Origin: Methylococcaceae bacterium UBA4132
GTDB lineage: Bacteria > Pseudomonadota > Gammaproteobacteria > Methylococcales > Methylomonadaceae
Direction: 5' to 3'
Assembly: GCA_002380945.1 (NCBI GenBank)
Contig: DFWO01000136.1
Span: 1-40,533 of the forward strand
Length of the DNA stretch: 40,533 bases
Under the pieces are notes generated by a model. It saw nothing but the letters and a program-made list of their open reading frames with translations, had not been told where the DNA came from and ran no database searches. This document shows positions 1 through 10,000 of this stretch, piece after piece. Every line of letters starts with the position of its first letter. Position 1 is the stretch's first letter. The position numbers and the translations under genes are program-made.

Positions 1-32
1 TCGTCAATGCGTAACTTCTAGATATATTGATT

Positions 33-2963
33 ATGCTGCGTAGATTCGCTTTGCACTCTGCCTTGATGATTGGCTTACTTGCCGTGTGTCCCTGTGTGTG
101 TGCAGAAACCATCGATTTACAACTGCGTTGGCATCATCAATTTCAATTTGCTGGCTACTATGCGGCAGTCCAACAAGGCTATTACAAAAAAGCAGGGCTG
201 GATGTGGTTATTCACGAAGGTGCGCCTGACAAGATTTCTATCAATGAAGTCGCACAAGGTCATGCACAATACGGTGTTGCTAACAGTGAGTTAGTCTTAG
301 CCCGTTTAAAGGGCGATCCGTTGGTGCTATTAGCGGCTATTTATCAACATTCTCCCTCAGTATTGTTAGCTCGCAAAGACGCAAATATCTATTCACCCAG
401 TGATTTGATTGGTAAACAAGTCATGATGTTGGGTTCGTATGTGGACGCTGATTTTGTGGCGATGTTTCACAATGAACGTCTTAATATAAAGGATATACAG
501 GTTATTCCTAGCAGTTTTAACATTCAAGATTTAGCAACAGGCAAAGTCGATGCCTTCAATAGTTATATCAGCAATGAACCGTATTGGTTAAAACAACAAG
601 GCGTTGAATTTACGGTATTACAGCCACGCAAGTATGGCGTGGATTTTTATAGTGATATGCTGTTTACCAGCGAAAATGAGTTAAAACAGCATCCTGAGCG
701 CGTTAAAGCGTTTCTTAATGCCAGTTTACAAGGTTGGCAATATGCAATGGCACATCCACAAGACATTATTATCTTATTACAGAGTCAATATTATGTGACT
801 AAATCTAAAGCTCATCTTGAGTTTGAAGCCGAAGCCATGCGTGATTTGATGTTACCTGACTTAGTTGAAATCGGTCATATCAATCCGTGGCGGCTTAAAT
901 ATATGGCAGACACGTTTGTGCAAGCGGGGATGGTGAAGAACACGGATTTGTTAGATGGATTTTTCTATAATGATGATATGGATGAAGAACGCCTAAATCG
1001 CTACCTAAAAGTTATGGTATTTTTCGCGCTGTTTATTAGTGTGATTGCAGTGATTTTATATGCCGCTTACCATTCCATAAAGCGAGAAAATCAACAACGT
1101 AAACGCATAGCAGAACAATTGCGTAACCGTACCGATGAACTGGCGTTGCGCAATCATGTTCTGTACCAAATCAATCAGGGCATTGCGCTATCTGAATTAT
1201 TGGATGCGTTAGCGCGGCAAGTGGAACACTTACACCCTAAAGTGCTTTGCTCAATTTTGTTACTCGATGAAAACAATCAGCTACGACACGGTGCAGCACC
1301 TAGTTTGCCCGATTTTTATAATCAAGCGATTGATGGCTTAGCCATTGGCGAAGGCGTTGGTAGTTGTGGCACCGCCGCTTATCGCGGTGAGCGTTATGTT
1401 GTTGAAGATATCCAGCAACATCCGTTTTGGGTAGGATTTCGTGATTTAGCCAAGCAAGCGGGGGTACAGTCGTGCTGGTCTCAACCCATTAAAAACCATC
1501 TGGGCAAGGTGCTAGGTACTTTCTCTATTTATCATGCTAAGCCAAGCAATCCACTCATCACAGAAATCGAACTGATTGAAGGCTATGCTAACTTGGCACA
1601 ACTGGGTATTGAACATACGCAAGCGGATGCGGCATTGCTAGAAAGCGAACAACGCTTACGCTTTGTGTTAAAAGGCAGTGGGCTAGGTTCTTGGGATTGG
1701 AATATCGACACGCATATCGTAGAAATAAATACCAATAACATGGTGGTTTCTCGCTATAATTATCCAAAAATACACATAGCTCCACCGCCTTGGCTAGATT
1801 TTATTCATCCTGAAGATTGCGAAAAAGTATGGAAATCTATACAAGCTGTGCTAAATGGCAAGCAAGAGACCCATCAAATTGAATACCGTGTCATTGATAA
1901 AACAGGCGCAGTGCGTTGGATTTTGGATTCTGCCAATATTGTGCAACGAGATAACACAGGCAAACCGATACGCATAAGTGGCATTCATGCAGACATCACC
2001 GAGCGCAAACTTGCCGAGCGACAATTATCCGATAGTGAAAACAGTTTGATGCTGTGTCAAGTTTATGCGGGTATAGGAACGTGGGAATTGGATTTAATCC
2101 ATCATCAACAAACTTTATCGCCTATCGCTTGCAAACTATTGGGCGTTTCTGAATATTCAGAAACTAAATGGGAGGATTTTTTAGCCGTCATTCATCCCGA
2201 TGACTTTCAACTGTTCGTTGATGCTACACAAGCACACCTTGAACAGCGAACAAAATATGACGTGGAATATCGCATTATCGATAAAGATGAACAATTACGT
2301 TGGATGCGTTCAGTTGGGCGCGTTGATGAATCCAGAAATGTTGAACCTACTTATTTTAGAGGCATCGTTCAAGATATTACCGAACGCAAAGCTGCCGAAG
2401 AACAAATTAAACAACTAGCATTTTATGACCAACTTACCAATCTACCTAATCGCCGTCTATTAAATGAACGTTTGCAACATTGTATGCACATAGGGCAACG
2501 CGAAGGCAAACAATTGGCAGTGCTGATGCTGGATTTAGATCGCTTTAAAGCCGTTAATGACAGTTTGGGGCATTCAGCAGGTGACGAGTTACTGCGACAA
2601 GTGGCGGCACGCATTAAAGCCCAATTGCGTAAAATCGATACTCCCGCACGTTTAGGCGGCGATGAGTTTGTTGTCTTACTACCTGATATAAACCAGTACG
2701 AGGATGTTGAACGTGTTGCTTTGGCAATTATTAATGAATTAAACCAACCTTTTTGGCTACGTGAAAATCATAAAGTGAACATTGGCACCAGTATCGGCAT
2801 TAGTTTTTATCCACAACATAGCAACAAACCTGAAATATTATTAGATTATGCCGATGTAGCGTTATATAAAGCTAAAGATCAAGGGCGTGGTTGCTTTTGT
2901 ATCTTTCAGTTAGACGATAGTAGGCAACATACTGATAATAGAATTGTTGACAACACAGGTTAA
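33..2963 (+). CDS. NMT1-like/GAF/PAS/GGDEF membrane diguanylate cyclase
   Basis: Predicted sensor enzyme making cyclic di-GMP from two GTP at the inner membrane. A signal peptide (about residues 1-25, ending near CAE) is followed by an NMT1/THI5-like periplasmic binding domain (about 26-310, with the RWHHQFQFAGYYAA signature). One membrane helix (about 326-348) leads to a cytoplasmic GAF domain (about 378-535), two PAS/PAC units (about 540-665 and 672-790) and a GGDEF domain. The catalytic GGDEF is intact near residue 876. An RKID sequence five residues before it matches the RxxD product-inhibition site. There is no EAL domain, so synthesis is expected rather than breakdown. I took ATG at 33 over the TTG at 27; an in-frame stop at 12-14 rules out a longer gene, and neither start has a clear ribosome binding site. 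The ligand is unknown. glnK-amtB follows about 85 bases downstream on the same strand. Confidence 0.9.
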   Translation: MLRRFALHSALMIGLLAVCPCVCAETIDLQLRWHHQFQFAGYYAAVQQGYYKKAGLDVVIHEGAPDKISINEVAQGHAQYGVANSELVLARLKGDPLVLLAAIYQHSPSVLLARKDANIYSPSDLIGKQVMMLGSYVDADFVAMFHNERLNIKDIQVIPSSFNIQDLATGKVDAFNSYISNEPYWLKQQGVEFTVLQPRKYGVDFYSDMLFTSENELKQHPERVKAFLNASLQGWQYAMAHPQDIIILLQSQYYVTKSKAHLEFEAEAMRDLMLPDLVEIGHINPWRLKYMADTFVQAGMVKNTDLLDGFFYNDDMDEERLNRYLKVMVFFALFISVIAVILYAAYHSIKRENQQRKRIAEQLRNRTDELALRNHVLYQINQGIALSELLDALARQVEHLHPKVLCSILLLDENNQLRHGAAPSLPDFYNQAIDGLAIGEGVGSCGTAAYRGERYVVEDIQQHPFWVGFRDLAKQAGVQSCWSQPIKNHLGKVLGTFSIYHAKPSNPLITEIELIEGYANLAQLGIEHTQADAALLESEQRLRFVLKGSGLGSWDWNIDTHIVEINTNNMVVSRYNYPKIHIAPPPWLDFIHPEDCEKVWKSIQAVLNGKQETHQIEYRVIDKTGAVRWILDSANIVQRDNTGKPIRISGIHADITERKLAERQLSDSENSLMLCQVYAGIGTWELDLIHHQQTLSPIACKLLGVSEYSETKWEDFLAVIHPDDFQLFVDATQAHLEQRTKYDVEYRIIDKDEQLRWMRSVGRVDESRNVEPTYFRGIVQDITERKAAEEQIKQLAFYDQLTNLPNRRLLNERLQHCMHIGQREGKQLAVLMLDLDRFKAVNDSLGHSAGDELLRQVAARIKAQLRKIDTPARLGGDEFVVLLPDINQYEDVERVALAIINELNQPFWLRENHKVNIGTSIGISFYPQHSNKPEILLDYADVALYKAKDQGRGCFCIFQLDDSRQHTDNRIVDNTG

Positions 2964-3047
2964 ACTTTAAAGCTGCCTATTAATTGTATGTTGCGGAATA
3001 ATTCACTATGATTGCAGGTTAATTTTAGTCATACACGAGAAAAAATT

Positions 3048-3386
3048 ATGAAACTAATTACTGCGATTATCAAACCGTTCAAAATGGATGATGTCAGAGA
3101 AGCTCTATCTGAAATAGGCGTTGCGGGTGTCACTGCAACTGAAGTTAAAGGCTTTGGTCGTCAGAAAGGTCACACCGAACTGTATCGAGGGGCAGAATAT
3201 GTGGTCGATTTCCTGCCGAAAATTAAACTGGAAATTGCCGTTGCCGATGATGTAGTCAATAAAGCCGTGGAAACGATTGTTAAGGCGGCTAACACAGGCA
3301 AAATTGGTGATGGGAAAATATTTGTGTCTAATTTAGAACAAGTAATTCGCATTAGAACAGGTGAAACTGGAGAAGAAGCCATCTAA
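3048..3386 (+). CDS. glnK: P-II nitrogen regulatory protein
   Basis: A 112-residue P-II signalling protein that senses 2-oxoglutarate and ATP/ADP and, next to amtB, most probably blocks the ammonium channel when nitrogen is plentiful (GlnK role). The T-loop is intact: KGHTELYRGAEYVVDF carries Tyr51, the usual uridylylation site. The C-terminal signature GKIGDGKIFV is also present. Start: ATG at 3048 gives the canonical MKLITAIIKPFK N-terminus; an in-frame start at 3012 would add 12 residues foreign to the family. amtB begins 21 bases after the stop, so the two are surely one operon. GlnB cannot be excluded from sequence alone, but the amtB linkage favours GlnK. Confidence 0.95.
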   Translation: MKLITAIIKPFKMDDVREALSEIGVAGVTATEVKGFGRQKGHTELYRGAEYVVDFLPKIKLEIAVADDVVNKAVETIVKAANTGKIGDGKIFVSNLEQVIRIRTGETGEEAI

Positions 3387-3407
3387 TGGCATTATAAGGA
3401 TATAACA

Positions 3408-4703
3408 ATGTCGTTTTCAACTAGGTACGCACTGCGTACCCTACCATTACTTTTACTGCCTGAATTAGCCTTGGCAGACTCATTAAATCAAGCCAATACC
3501 GCGTGGGTTCTTACCTCTACCGCATTAGTATTATTCATGACTATTCCAGGTTTATCGCTGTTTTATGCGGGTCTAGTCAGAAGCAAAAACGTATTATCAG
3601 TATTAATGCAATGTTTTGCCATTACCTGCTTAGTGTCTATTCTTTGGTTGGCAGGGGTTTATAGTTTTATTTTTACCGATGGTGGTAGCCTACAAGCTGT
3701 CATCGGTGGCGCGTCTAAAGTATTTCTACCTGACATAAACACCACGGTCTTGATAGGTGATATTCCTGAAACCGTGTATTTCATGTTTCAAATGACCTTC
3801 GCCATTATTACCCCCGCGCTGATTGTTGGTGCGTTTGCTGAGCGTATGAAGTTTTCCGCTATGCTGTGGTTTAGCGGTTTATGGTTAATTATCGTGTATT
3901 TACCCATCTGTCATTGGATGTGGGGTAAAGGCTGGCTAGCTGATTTGGGTGCGATGGATTTTGCAGGCGGTATTGTTATTCATGTCAATGCTGGGGTTGC
4001 CGCCTTAGTATCCGCGTTAGTGTTAGGTAAAAGAAAAGGTTTTCCCACCACTGCAATGCCACCACATAACATGACCATGGTCGTGACAGGTGCAGGTATG
4101 TTATGGGTGGGTTGGTTTGGTTTTAATGCAGGCAGTGCCTTAACCTCAGATGGACGTGCAGGCATGGCAATGTTAGTCACGCATATCGGCGCGGCTTCTG
4201 GCGCGTTGACGTGGATGTTCATCGAATGGAAGCGTTTTAGCAAACCTAGCGTGTTAGGTATCGTCACTGGTATGGTGGCAGGCTTAGGCACAATTACCCC
4301 CGCGTCTGGTTTTGTCGGTCCTTTTGGTGCGTTATTCATTGGTGTCACGGCAGGCTTCGTGTGTTTTTATGCTACCCAATACGTTAAACGCACACTAAAA
4401 ATCGACGATTCTTTAGACGTATTTCCTGTTCACGGTGTTGGCGGTGTGACAGGCTCGTTATTAACAGGCGTATTTGCTGCCAGCAGTTTGGGCGGTTTAG
4501 GTCTGCCAGAAGGTGTAACGGTTATTCACCAAGTCGGCGTGCAGGCTTTAGCAATTATAGTGACTGTTGTTTGGAGTGGCGCGTTTAGCTACTTGATTCT
4601 AAAAGGCTTAGATAAATGGCTAGGTCTGCGTGTTACACCCGATGAAGAGGTTCAAGGTCTGGATACTGTTCTACATGAAGAAACAGGCTACCTAGATTTA
4701 TAG
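3408..4703 (+). CDS. amtB: Ammonium transporter AmtB
   Basis: Inner-membrane ammonium channel of 431 residues, the usual family length. It has an N-terminal signal peptide (cleavage probably after ALA near residue 23) and then about eleven membrane helices. The two pore histidines are recognisable in GGIVIHVNAG and in FPVHGVGGVTG. The C-terminal tail (DEEVQGLDTVLHEETGYLDL) is the cytoplasmic segment that docks GlnK in relatives. AAGGATA about eight bases before ATG 3408 serves as ribosome binding site. Second gene of glnK-amtB and followed by a strong hairpin at 4719-4769. Oddity: the codons for residues 6-11 contain a perfect 8-bp palindrome (3424-3440) that matches an intergenic repeat found after eno. 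Confidence 0.95.
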   Translation: MSFSTRYALRTLPLLLLPELALADSLNQANTAWVLTSTALVLFMTIPGLSLFYAGLVRSKNVLSVLMQCFAITCLVSILWLAGVYSFIFTDGGSLQAVIGGASKVFLPDINTTVLIGDIPETVYFMFQMTFAIITPALIVGAFAERMKFSAMLWFSGLWLIIVYLPICHWMWGKGWLADLGAMDFAGGIVIHVNAGVAALVSALVLGKRKGFPTTAMPPHNMTMVVTGAGMLWVGWFGFNAGSALTSDGRAGMAMLVTHIGAASGALTWMFIEWKRFSKPSVLGIVTGMVAGLGTITPASGFVGPFGALFIGVTAGFVCFYATQYVKRTLKIDDSLDVFPVHGVGGVTGSLLTGVFAASSLGGLGLPEGVTVIHQVGVQALAIIVTVVWSGAFSYLILKGLDKWLGLRVTPDEEVQGLDTVLHEETGYLDL

Positions 4704-4718
4704 CAATTATTGACTATA

Positions 4719-4769
4719 GTTGAAAACAGTAGGGATGACTTTATTCGTCGTTCCCGCACTGTTTTTAAC
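4719..4769. terminator. Hairpin terminator after glnK-amtB
   Basis: Near-perfect inverted repeat: GTTGAAAACAGT (4719-4730) pairs with ACTGTTTTTAAC (4758-4769), and the inner GGGATGAC/GTCGTTCCC extends the stem. The A-tract before and T-tract after make it usable in both directions. Seen in sequence; function inferred. Confidence 0.65.
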
Positions 4770-4952
4770 TATTTCACAGATTTCCCCAGTCCTAATTTTA
4801 ATGTTAAGGCATTAAGGTCAGTTGCGTTGATGAAATAGTTATATTGTTGTTTATTTTTAACATTTTGTGGCTAATTTGTCTTTTTACGTTGAAAAAACGC
4901 AATGTTGCAAGTAAAATCAAGCCGTTACATCATTTTTATTCTGGAGAATACC

Positions 4953-6203
4953 ATGTTCAAAAAACATTTACTCGCACTTGCAGTACTAGCAAGTATCGGC
5001 AGTTTACCGCTTGCTCAAGCGGACGAACTTGCTCCTGTTGTAGAGCAACAGCCTAATTTATTACCCCCAGCCGAACCCGTTCAATCTGCCGAAGCACCTG
5101 TAGATACTCGTTGGTATGCTGCGCCTTACGGTACTTTTGTGATGAGCGGTGCTGATCACGTTGACGACCATTGGGGTGGTGGATTGGCAATTGGTAAAAT
5201 GCTCAACGAACATTTCAACGTTGAGATAAAAGGTTTTGGTGAGACCGCAAATACCAATAGACGCTATGAACCAAACGCTTTTTATGCAAATTCTTATAGA
5301 AACAATGGTCCATACGGTGTTGATGGTGATGTGACCTTCGCAGGTGGGACACTCGATTTACAATACTATTTCATGCGCGGTAAATTCTCACCCTATACCG
5401 TTATTGGTGTAGGCGGTATGGATACGTCGGTTTCAGCGACATTGAACACACCTTGGGGTCAGAGAACATCAGCTAAGCATAGTGCGCCTGCTTTCATTGC
5501 CGAAGCAGGTATAGGTATGACTTATGAAGTCCTCGACAATTTATTACTGCGTAGTGACATCCGCTATCGTTATAACAATCAAAGTTTAGGTAATTTTGGC
5601 GATACCGTCGTAGGCAATTCACAGCTCGGCTCTTTGCAAGGCGGCGGATCGCAAGACGTTCACGATATGACTGTCAACGTCGGTGTCGTTATCCCCTTCG
5701 GCGCAAAACCAAAAGCAGCAGAATATGTCGCACCAGCCCCTGCACCAACCCCTGTTGCTGATTGCTCAACAATGGATTCTGATGCGGACGGTGTGAATGA
5801 CTGTATTGATAAATGCCCAGGTACTATGGCAGGCAGCAAAGTTGATGCAACTGGTTGCCCCGTCAAAATAGAGTTACACGGTGTAAATTTCCAATATGAT
5901 TCAGCGAAATTGACTCCGAATGCGATGGCTATACTTGATGGTGTTGCCCAGAATCTAGTGAGTTACCCACAGACAGATGTGATAGAAGTTCACGGTTATA
6001 CTAGCAGTGAAGGTAGCAACGCACACAATATGAGACTGTCACAAGCACGTTCAGAATCAGTTGCAAGATACCTAGCTTCAAAAGGTGTCACTAACCAATT
6101 GATTGCTAGAGGTTATGGTGAAAGTAATCCTGTTGCTAGTAATAGCAATGAACAAGGCAGAGAACAAAACCGTCGCGTTGAATTGATCTGGATGGGTCAT
6201 TAA
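4953..6203 (+). CDS. OmpA-family outer membrane protein
   Basis: Predicted outer membrane protein of 416 residues. A signal peptide (MFKKHLLALAVLASIGSLPLAQA) is followed by a short Pro-rich stretch and an eight-strand barrel-like domain (about residues 50-250). A Pro/Ala hinge (VAPAPAPTPVAD) and a short Asp-rich calcium-type TSP3 segment (DSDADGVNDCIDKCPGT, about 275-300) come next. The C-terminal OmpA peptidoglycan-binding domain (about 310-416) has the typical NMRLSQARSESVARYL and RGYGESNPV signatures. ATG 4953 is chosen because TCTGGAGA sits just upstream and it starts a clean signal peptide; an earlier in-frame start at 4902 would spoil it. It probably anchors the outer membrane to the cell wall. 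A classic terminator follows. Confidence 0.92.
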   Translation: MFKKHLLALAVLASIGSLPLAQADELAPVVEQQPNLLPPAEPVQSAEAPVDTRWYAAPYGTFVMSGADHVDDHWGGGLAIGKMLNEHFNVEIKGFGETANTNRRYEPNAFYANSYRNNGPYGVDGDVTFAGGTLDLQYYFMRGKFSPYTVIGVGGMDTSVSATLNTPWGQRTSAKHSAPAFIAEAGIGMTYEVLDNLLLRSDIRYRYNNQSLGNFGDTVVGNSQLGSLQGGGSQDVHDMTVNVGVVIPFGAKPKAAEYVAPAPAPTPVADCSTMDSDADGVNDCIDKCPGTMAGSKVDATGCPVKIELHGVNFQYDSAKLTPNAMAILDGVAQNLVSYPQTDVIEVHGYTSSEGSNAHNMRLSQARSESVARYLASKGVTNQLIARGYGESNPVASNSNEQGREQNRRVELIWMGH

Positions 6204-6232
6204 TACGATAGTTTTTCAACTACGTTAAACGG

Positions 6233-6259
6233 AAAAGCCCGCGATTAGCGGGCTTTTTT
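6233..6259 (+). terminator. Rho-independent terminator after the OmpA-family gene
   Basis: AAAAGCCCGC (6233-6242), loop GATTA, then GCGGGCTTTTTT (6248-6259): GC-rich stem followed directly by a run of T, about 30 bases after the stop codon. Confidence 0.92.
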
Positions 6260-6399
6260 GTGTCAGGCAGTTTTAGAGTGAACTGGTCGAATGTTGACCA
6301 TATTTCGATACACTTAATACAGTGTTATTAATTCACAATAGGGGGATCAGATGAAAATTTTTCATGCTTTTCGTGAACTATGTATAACCGTAACTGTTG

Positions 6400-6891
6400 T
6401 TATTCCGCGCCACAACAACGTTTAAACTTCTTTCCACTGCCACACGCACAGGGGGCATTTTTACCCAAATTGGTTTCTAAACCCACTTTACCAATGGATT
6501 TAATCACGCCATCCAAATAAAACCATCGTCCTTCATGTTTAGTAAAACGGCTGATTTCATTCATAACGTGTTCTTCCGCATTCTGAATATAAAAAGCCTT
6601 AAAGGTCACCAAACCTTTAGCATCTTTCGCGCCGCCTTTTTTAGTTTCGGTAATTTCCAAACGCAACCATTCGATATTTTCTCTGGAAAAATCAATAGAT
6701 TCAGGTCGCTTAGTCGCATCCCAAGTCGCTTGTAAATAAGCCCCATTTTGTAAGGCGTAAGCGGTATAACGCGAACGCATTAACGCCTGCGCCGTTGTGG
6801 GGATTTTTTCGCCTAAGTGAAAAGGTTGACAGCAATCGCCATAACGGATGTTAGAGCCACAGAGACAGGGGATTTTGGGGTTTAGTTCCAT
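6400..6891 (-). CDS. YchJ-like SEC-C motif protein
   Basis: 163-residue protein of the YchJ/UPF0225 family. A zinc-binding SEC-C motif lies at each end: CLCGSNIRYGDCC at about residues 10-22 and CACGSGKKFKRCC at about 148-160, each with the CxC...CC pattern. Between them lies the NTF2-like YchJ middle domain (LMRSRYTAYALQNGAYLQATW). Exact biochemical role is not known for the family. It lies 128 bases downstream of the large flavoprotein gene on the same strand, with a palindromic repeat (6936-6964) between them. Confidence 0.9.
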   Translation of the reverse strand: MELNPKIPCLCGSNIRYGDCCQPFHLGEKIPTTAQALMRSRYTAYALQNGAYLQATWDATKRPESIDFSRENIEWLRLEITETKKGGAKDAKGLVTFKAFYIQNAEEHVMNEISRFTKHEGRWFYLDGVIKSIGKVGLETNLGKNAPCACGSGKKFKRCCGAE

Positions 6892-6935
6892 AGCATCAAT
6901 GTGAATGTAAATATGAGGAAAAAGTGAATAGGTAT

Positions 6936-6964
6936 GTAGAGACGTTGCATTACAACTTCTCTAC
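6936..6964. repeat. GTAGAGACGTTG palindromic repeat, copy 1
   Basis: Inverted repeat with arms GTAGAGACGTTG (6936-6947) and CAACTTCTCTAC (6953-6964), 11 of 12 positions paired. It is the same element as the perfect copy at 25862-25886. It sits between the flavoprotein gene and ychJ. Confidence 0.7.
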
Positions 6965-7019
6965 AATACATACATTATTCGTATGTATGCACTACCTAAA
7001 TTCACACCTACAATTTTCT

Positions 7020-10000
7020 TTACTCAGCCGTCTCTTTTTGTTTCAACAACAAATAATCCAACCAAAGATTAGATAGTTTTTCCTGCACGGTGTTTTGACG
7101 CAAGCGGGCGTTGAGATGTGGGAAATCCACCTTATCCAAATCTTGGTCTTGGTTGTAGCAAGAGTACACAAAGGTTTCTTTGCCTGTTTCTGGGTCAACG
7201 TGTTTGCACATACACTGGGCGCAGATGCCTTTCATCATACATTGCATCGGTGAGTTGATAGAACCTATGGCGTGATGGGCTTTTTTCAGATACGGTTTTA
7301 ATACATCGAAACGGGCGGATTTGACCGCTGCCATCATGCGGTCTGAACCGATAACGATGAGGTGGTCAACGTCTGCTAAAGAAATAGGTTGTTCACCGAG
7401 TTCGCCACTACCGTAGGCAATCATGGTTTCTAAGATGTTGCCAACGTAGGTTTTATCTTGTGGTCGGGTGGGCACTATCGCTTCAACGCCGTCGCCTTTA
7501 TCGACTGACCAAATGATTAAGTCGGCGGCGGCTTCTACGTCTTCGACTTTGAAGCGGTCTTGGGCGTATTTGTAACCTGCGAAATAAATGACTTTGTTGC
7601 CTGCGGCGCGTAGGGCTTTGCCGATAGAGAACAGTACCGCGTTGCCTAAGCCGCCGCCTAGTAATAATACGGTTTCGCCTGTCGGAATTTCAGTGGGTGC
7701 GCCTGTTACGCCCATGAGTATCAGCGGGTCGCCGACTTTCCAAGTGGCACATAGGCGTGAGGATGAACCCATTTCTAAGGCGATTAGGGAAATCGTGCCG
7801 TTTTCTTTGTCTACTTCCGCGCCTGTTAATGCTAAGCCTTCTGCCATCAGGGTTGTGCCTTCAACGGTGGGTGCAAAGGCTTCGTAGTTCTGCACACGGT
7901 AGAATTGTCCTGCGTGGAATTTTTCTGCTGCCATTGGGGCTTTGACCACGATTTCAATAATGGTCGGCGTTAGGCGGTTGATGGCGACGATGGTGGCTTT
8001 GAAGGCTTCATCTAATTGGGCAAATAAGGCTTTCATTGCCGCATCACGCGTTGCTTGGTCGGCTGGATTTAGCGTGGCTAATTCTTGCTCGAACAGTTTG
8101 GCAACGTACGGATAGCCATTTTTCGCGCTTGCCATTGCTTTGACCACGTTACCTGCGTAAACGGGATGGTTGTCGCCGTAGAAGCTGATAAATTTACCGT
8201 CTTTTTGGTAGGAGGTGAGCGGCGCGGGTTTGCCGAGTTTGGGCAGTTTTTCGTCGTTCATGGCGACTAAATTAATACCGCTGTCTGTGATTTCAGGCTC
8301 GTAGCGTTGGAAGAACCATTTATCCATGACGAAGGTGTCGGGGTATTCGTTTTGGTAGATGGTGTTGGGTGATGTGCCAGCGGCAACGTATAGACTGCGT
8401 AATGGCACGTTGATTTGTGTGGCGTTTTTCCAGCGTCCGTCTTCTAACACTAATTTGTCAAAATCGACGGAGTGTAGGTGTCCGTATTCATCGGCGTTGG
8501 CACCGATTGGACTCATGCCTTCGGCTAAGGCGATGCCTTCTTCGAGGGCTTTAACGATTTCTTCGTGGTTTTGTCTGTAAGCAGGTGCATCTACGATGCC
8601 TTTGCGATAGAACAAGGTCACGCCGCCCCATGCTTCCACTAAGGGTTGGAAGTTGGGGGCTTCGCCTGCGGCTTCGGCTCTGGCGCGTTCATCTGCAATG
8701 GCGTTGCCGTGCGCTAAGAATTCATCGAGGATGATGGTTTCTTCTTGGTCATAACGGGCGCGTACTTTGTCTGCACCATAGGTGGCAACCAGTATGTCGT
8801 AACGGTGTTTGATTTTTTCGACTTGAACAGGATAGTACGCCAGTAATTCGGTGGCGGTATCCATTGCCGTTAAGCCGCCGCCGATGACACCTGCGGGTAA
8901 GCGCACTTGTAAGTTTGCCAAGGAAGAAGATTTTGATGCGCCTGTTAATTGTAATCCCATCAAGAAGTCGGAGGCTTTGCGTATGCCGCGCATGAGGTTG
9001 TTTTTCAGGTCGATAACCGTCGGTTGACCTGCGCCTGAGGCGATACAAATATGGTCAAAGCCCATGTTCCATGCGTCATCAATGGTCAATGTGCCACCAA
9101 AACGCACGCCACCGTAAGCACGGAAAGCTGCGCGGCGTTGCAGTGTCAGGTAAATGACTTTTAAGAAATTTTTATCCCAACGCACGGTGATACCGTATTC
9201 TGCCACGCCGCCAAAACCAGCCAGAATACGTTTATCAAGGGCTTCGTATAACTCGCTAAAATCTTCAATCGGCGTGGGTAGATTATTTTCATCACCTGTT
9301 AATTCAACAGGCAGCGGTTCAAGTTTTAGCCCATCAATGCCAACCACCGCAAAACCTTCGTTAAGCAAATAATGGCTCATGGTGTAACCCGCAGGGCCAA
9401 GACCTACGACCAGCGCGTTTTTGCCGTTGTAAGGCAACATGACAGGACGCTTCACATTGAGCGGATTCCAACGCGTCAACAAGCTGTAAATTTCAAAACC
9501 GTAAGGCATGAATAACACATCGGTCAACACGTTGGTTTCGATTTCAGGAATGTTGACGGGATCGGTTTTTTGATAAATACAGCCTTTCATACATTCGTTA
9601 CAAATCCGATGCCCCGTTCCGGGACACATGGGATTATCGACGATGATGATGGCTAACGCACCGATGTTATCGCCGCCGCGTTTCACTAAGTGCATTTCAG
9701 AGATTTTTTCATCCAACGGACAGCCAATCGTGGTTACGCCTAACGGGTCGGTTTTGAAGGTGTTGGTTTTTTTATTACGCATACCTTTAGAGCAAGAATC
9801 GGTGTCGCGCTCGTGGCAGTAAATGCAGTGATTCACTTCCGATAATACTTGCCGTCCGTTATAACGCGGGTCAGTCAATTTAAAACCATCACGGCGGCGA
9901 CGATGTTCTAACGCGCCCATCCACGCGGTGAATTCACCTTTATCGACAGTTTCGTGCGCCACTAAGGCTTCAAAGTCGCGTTTTTCAGGGAATTTAAAAC

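Noticed and set aside
3980..4348. 122-residue frame antisense to amtB
   Set aside because: Mirror of biased codon use in a conserved gene; no ribosome binding site or family match.
6351..6425. 24-codon frame (MKIFHAFRELCITVTVVIPRHNNV) after a GGGGGATC sequence, with a TTGACC box upstream
   Set aside because: Its 3' end runs antisense through the ychJ coding end, the peptide matches nothing I know, and the promoter spacing is poor.
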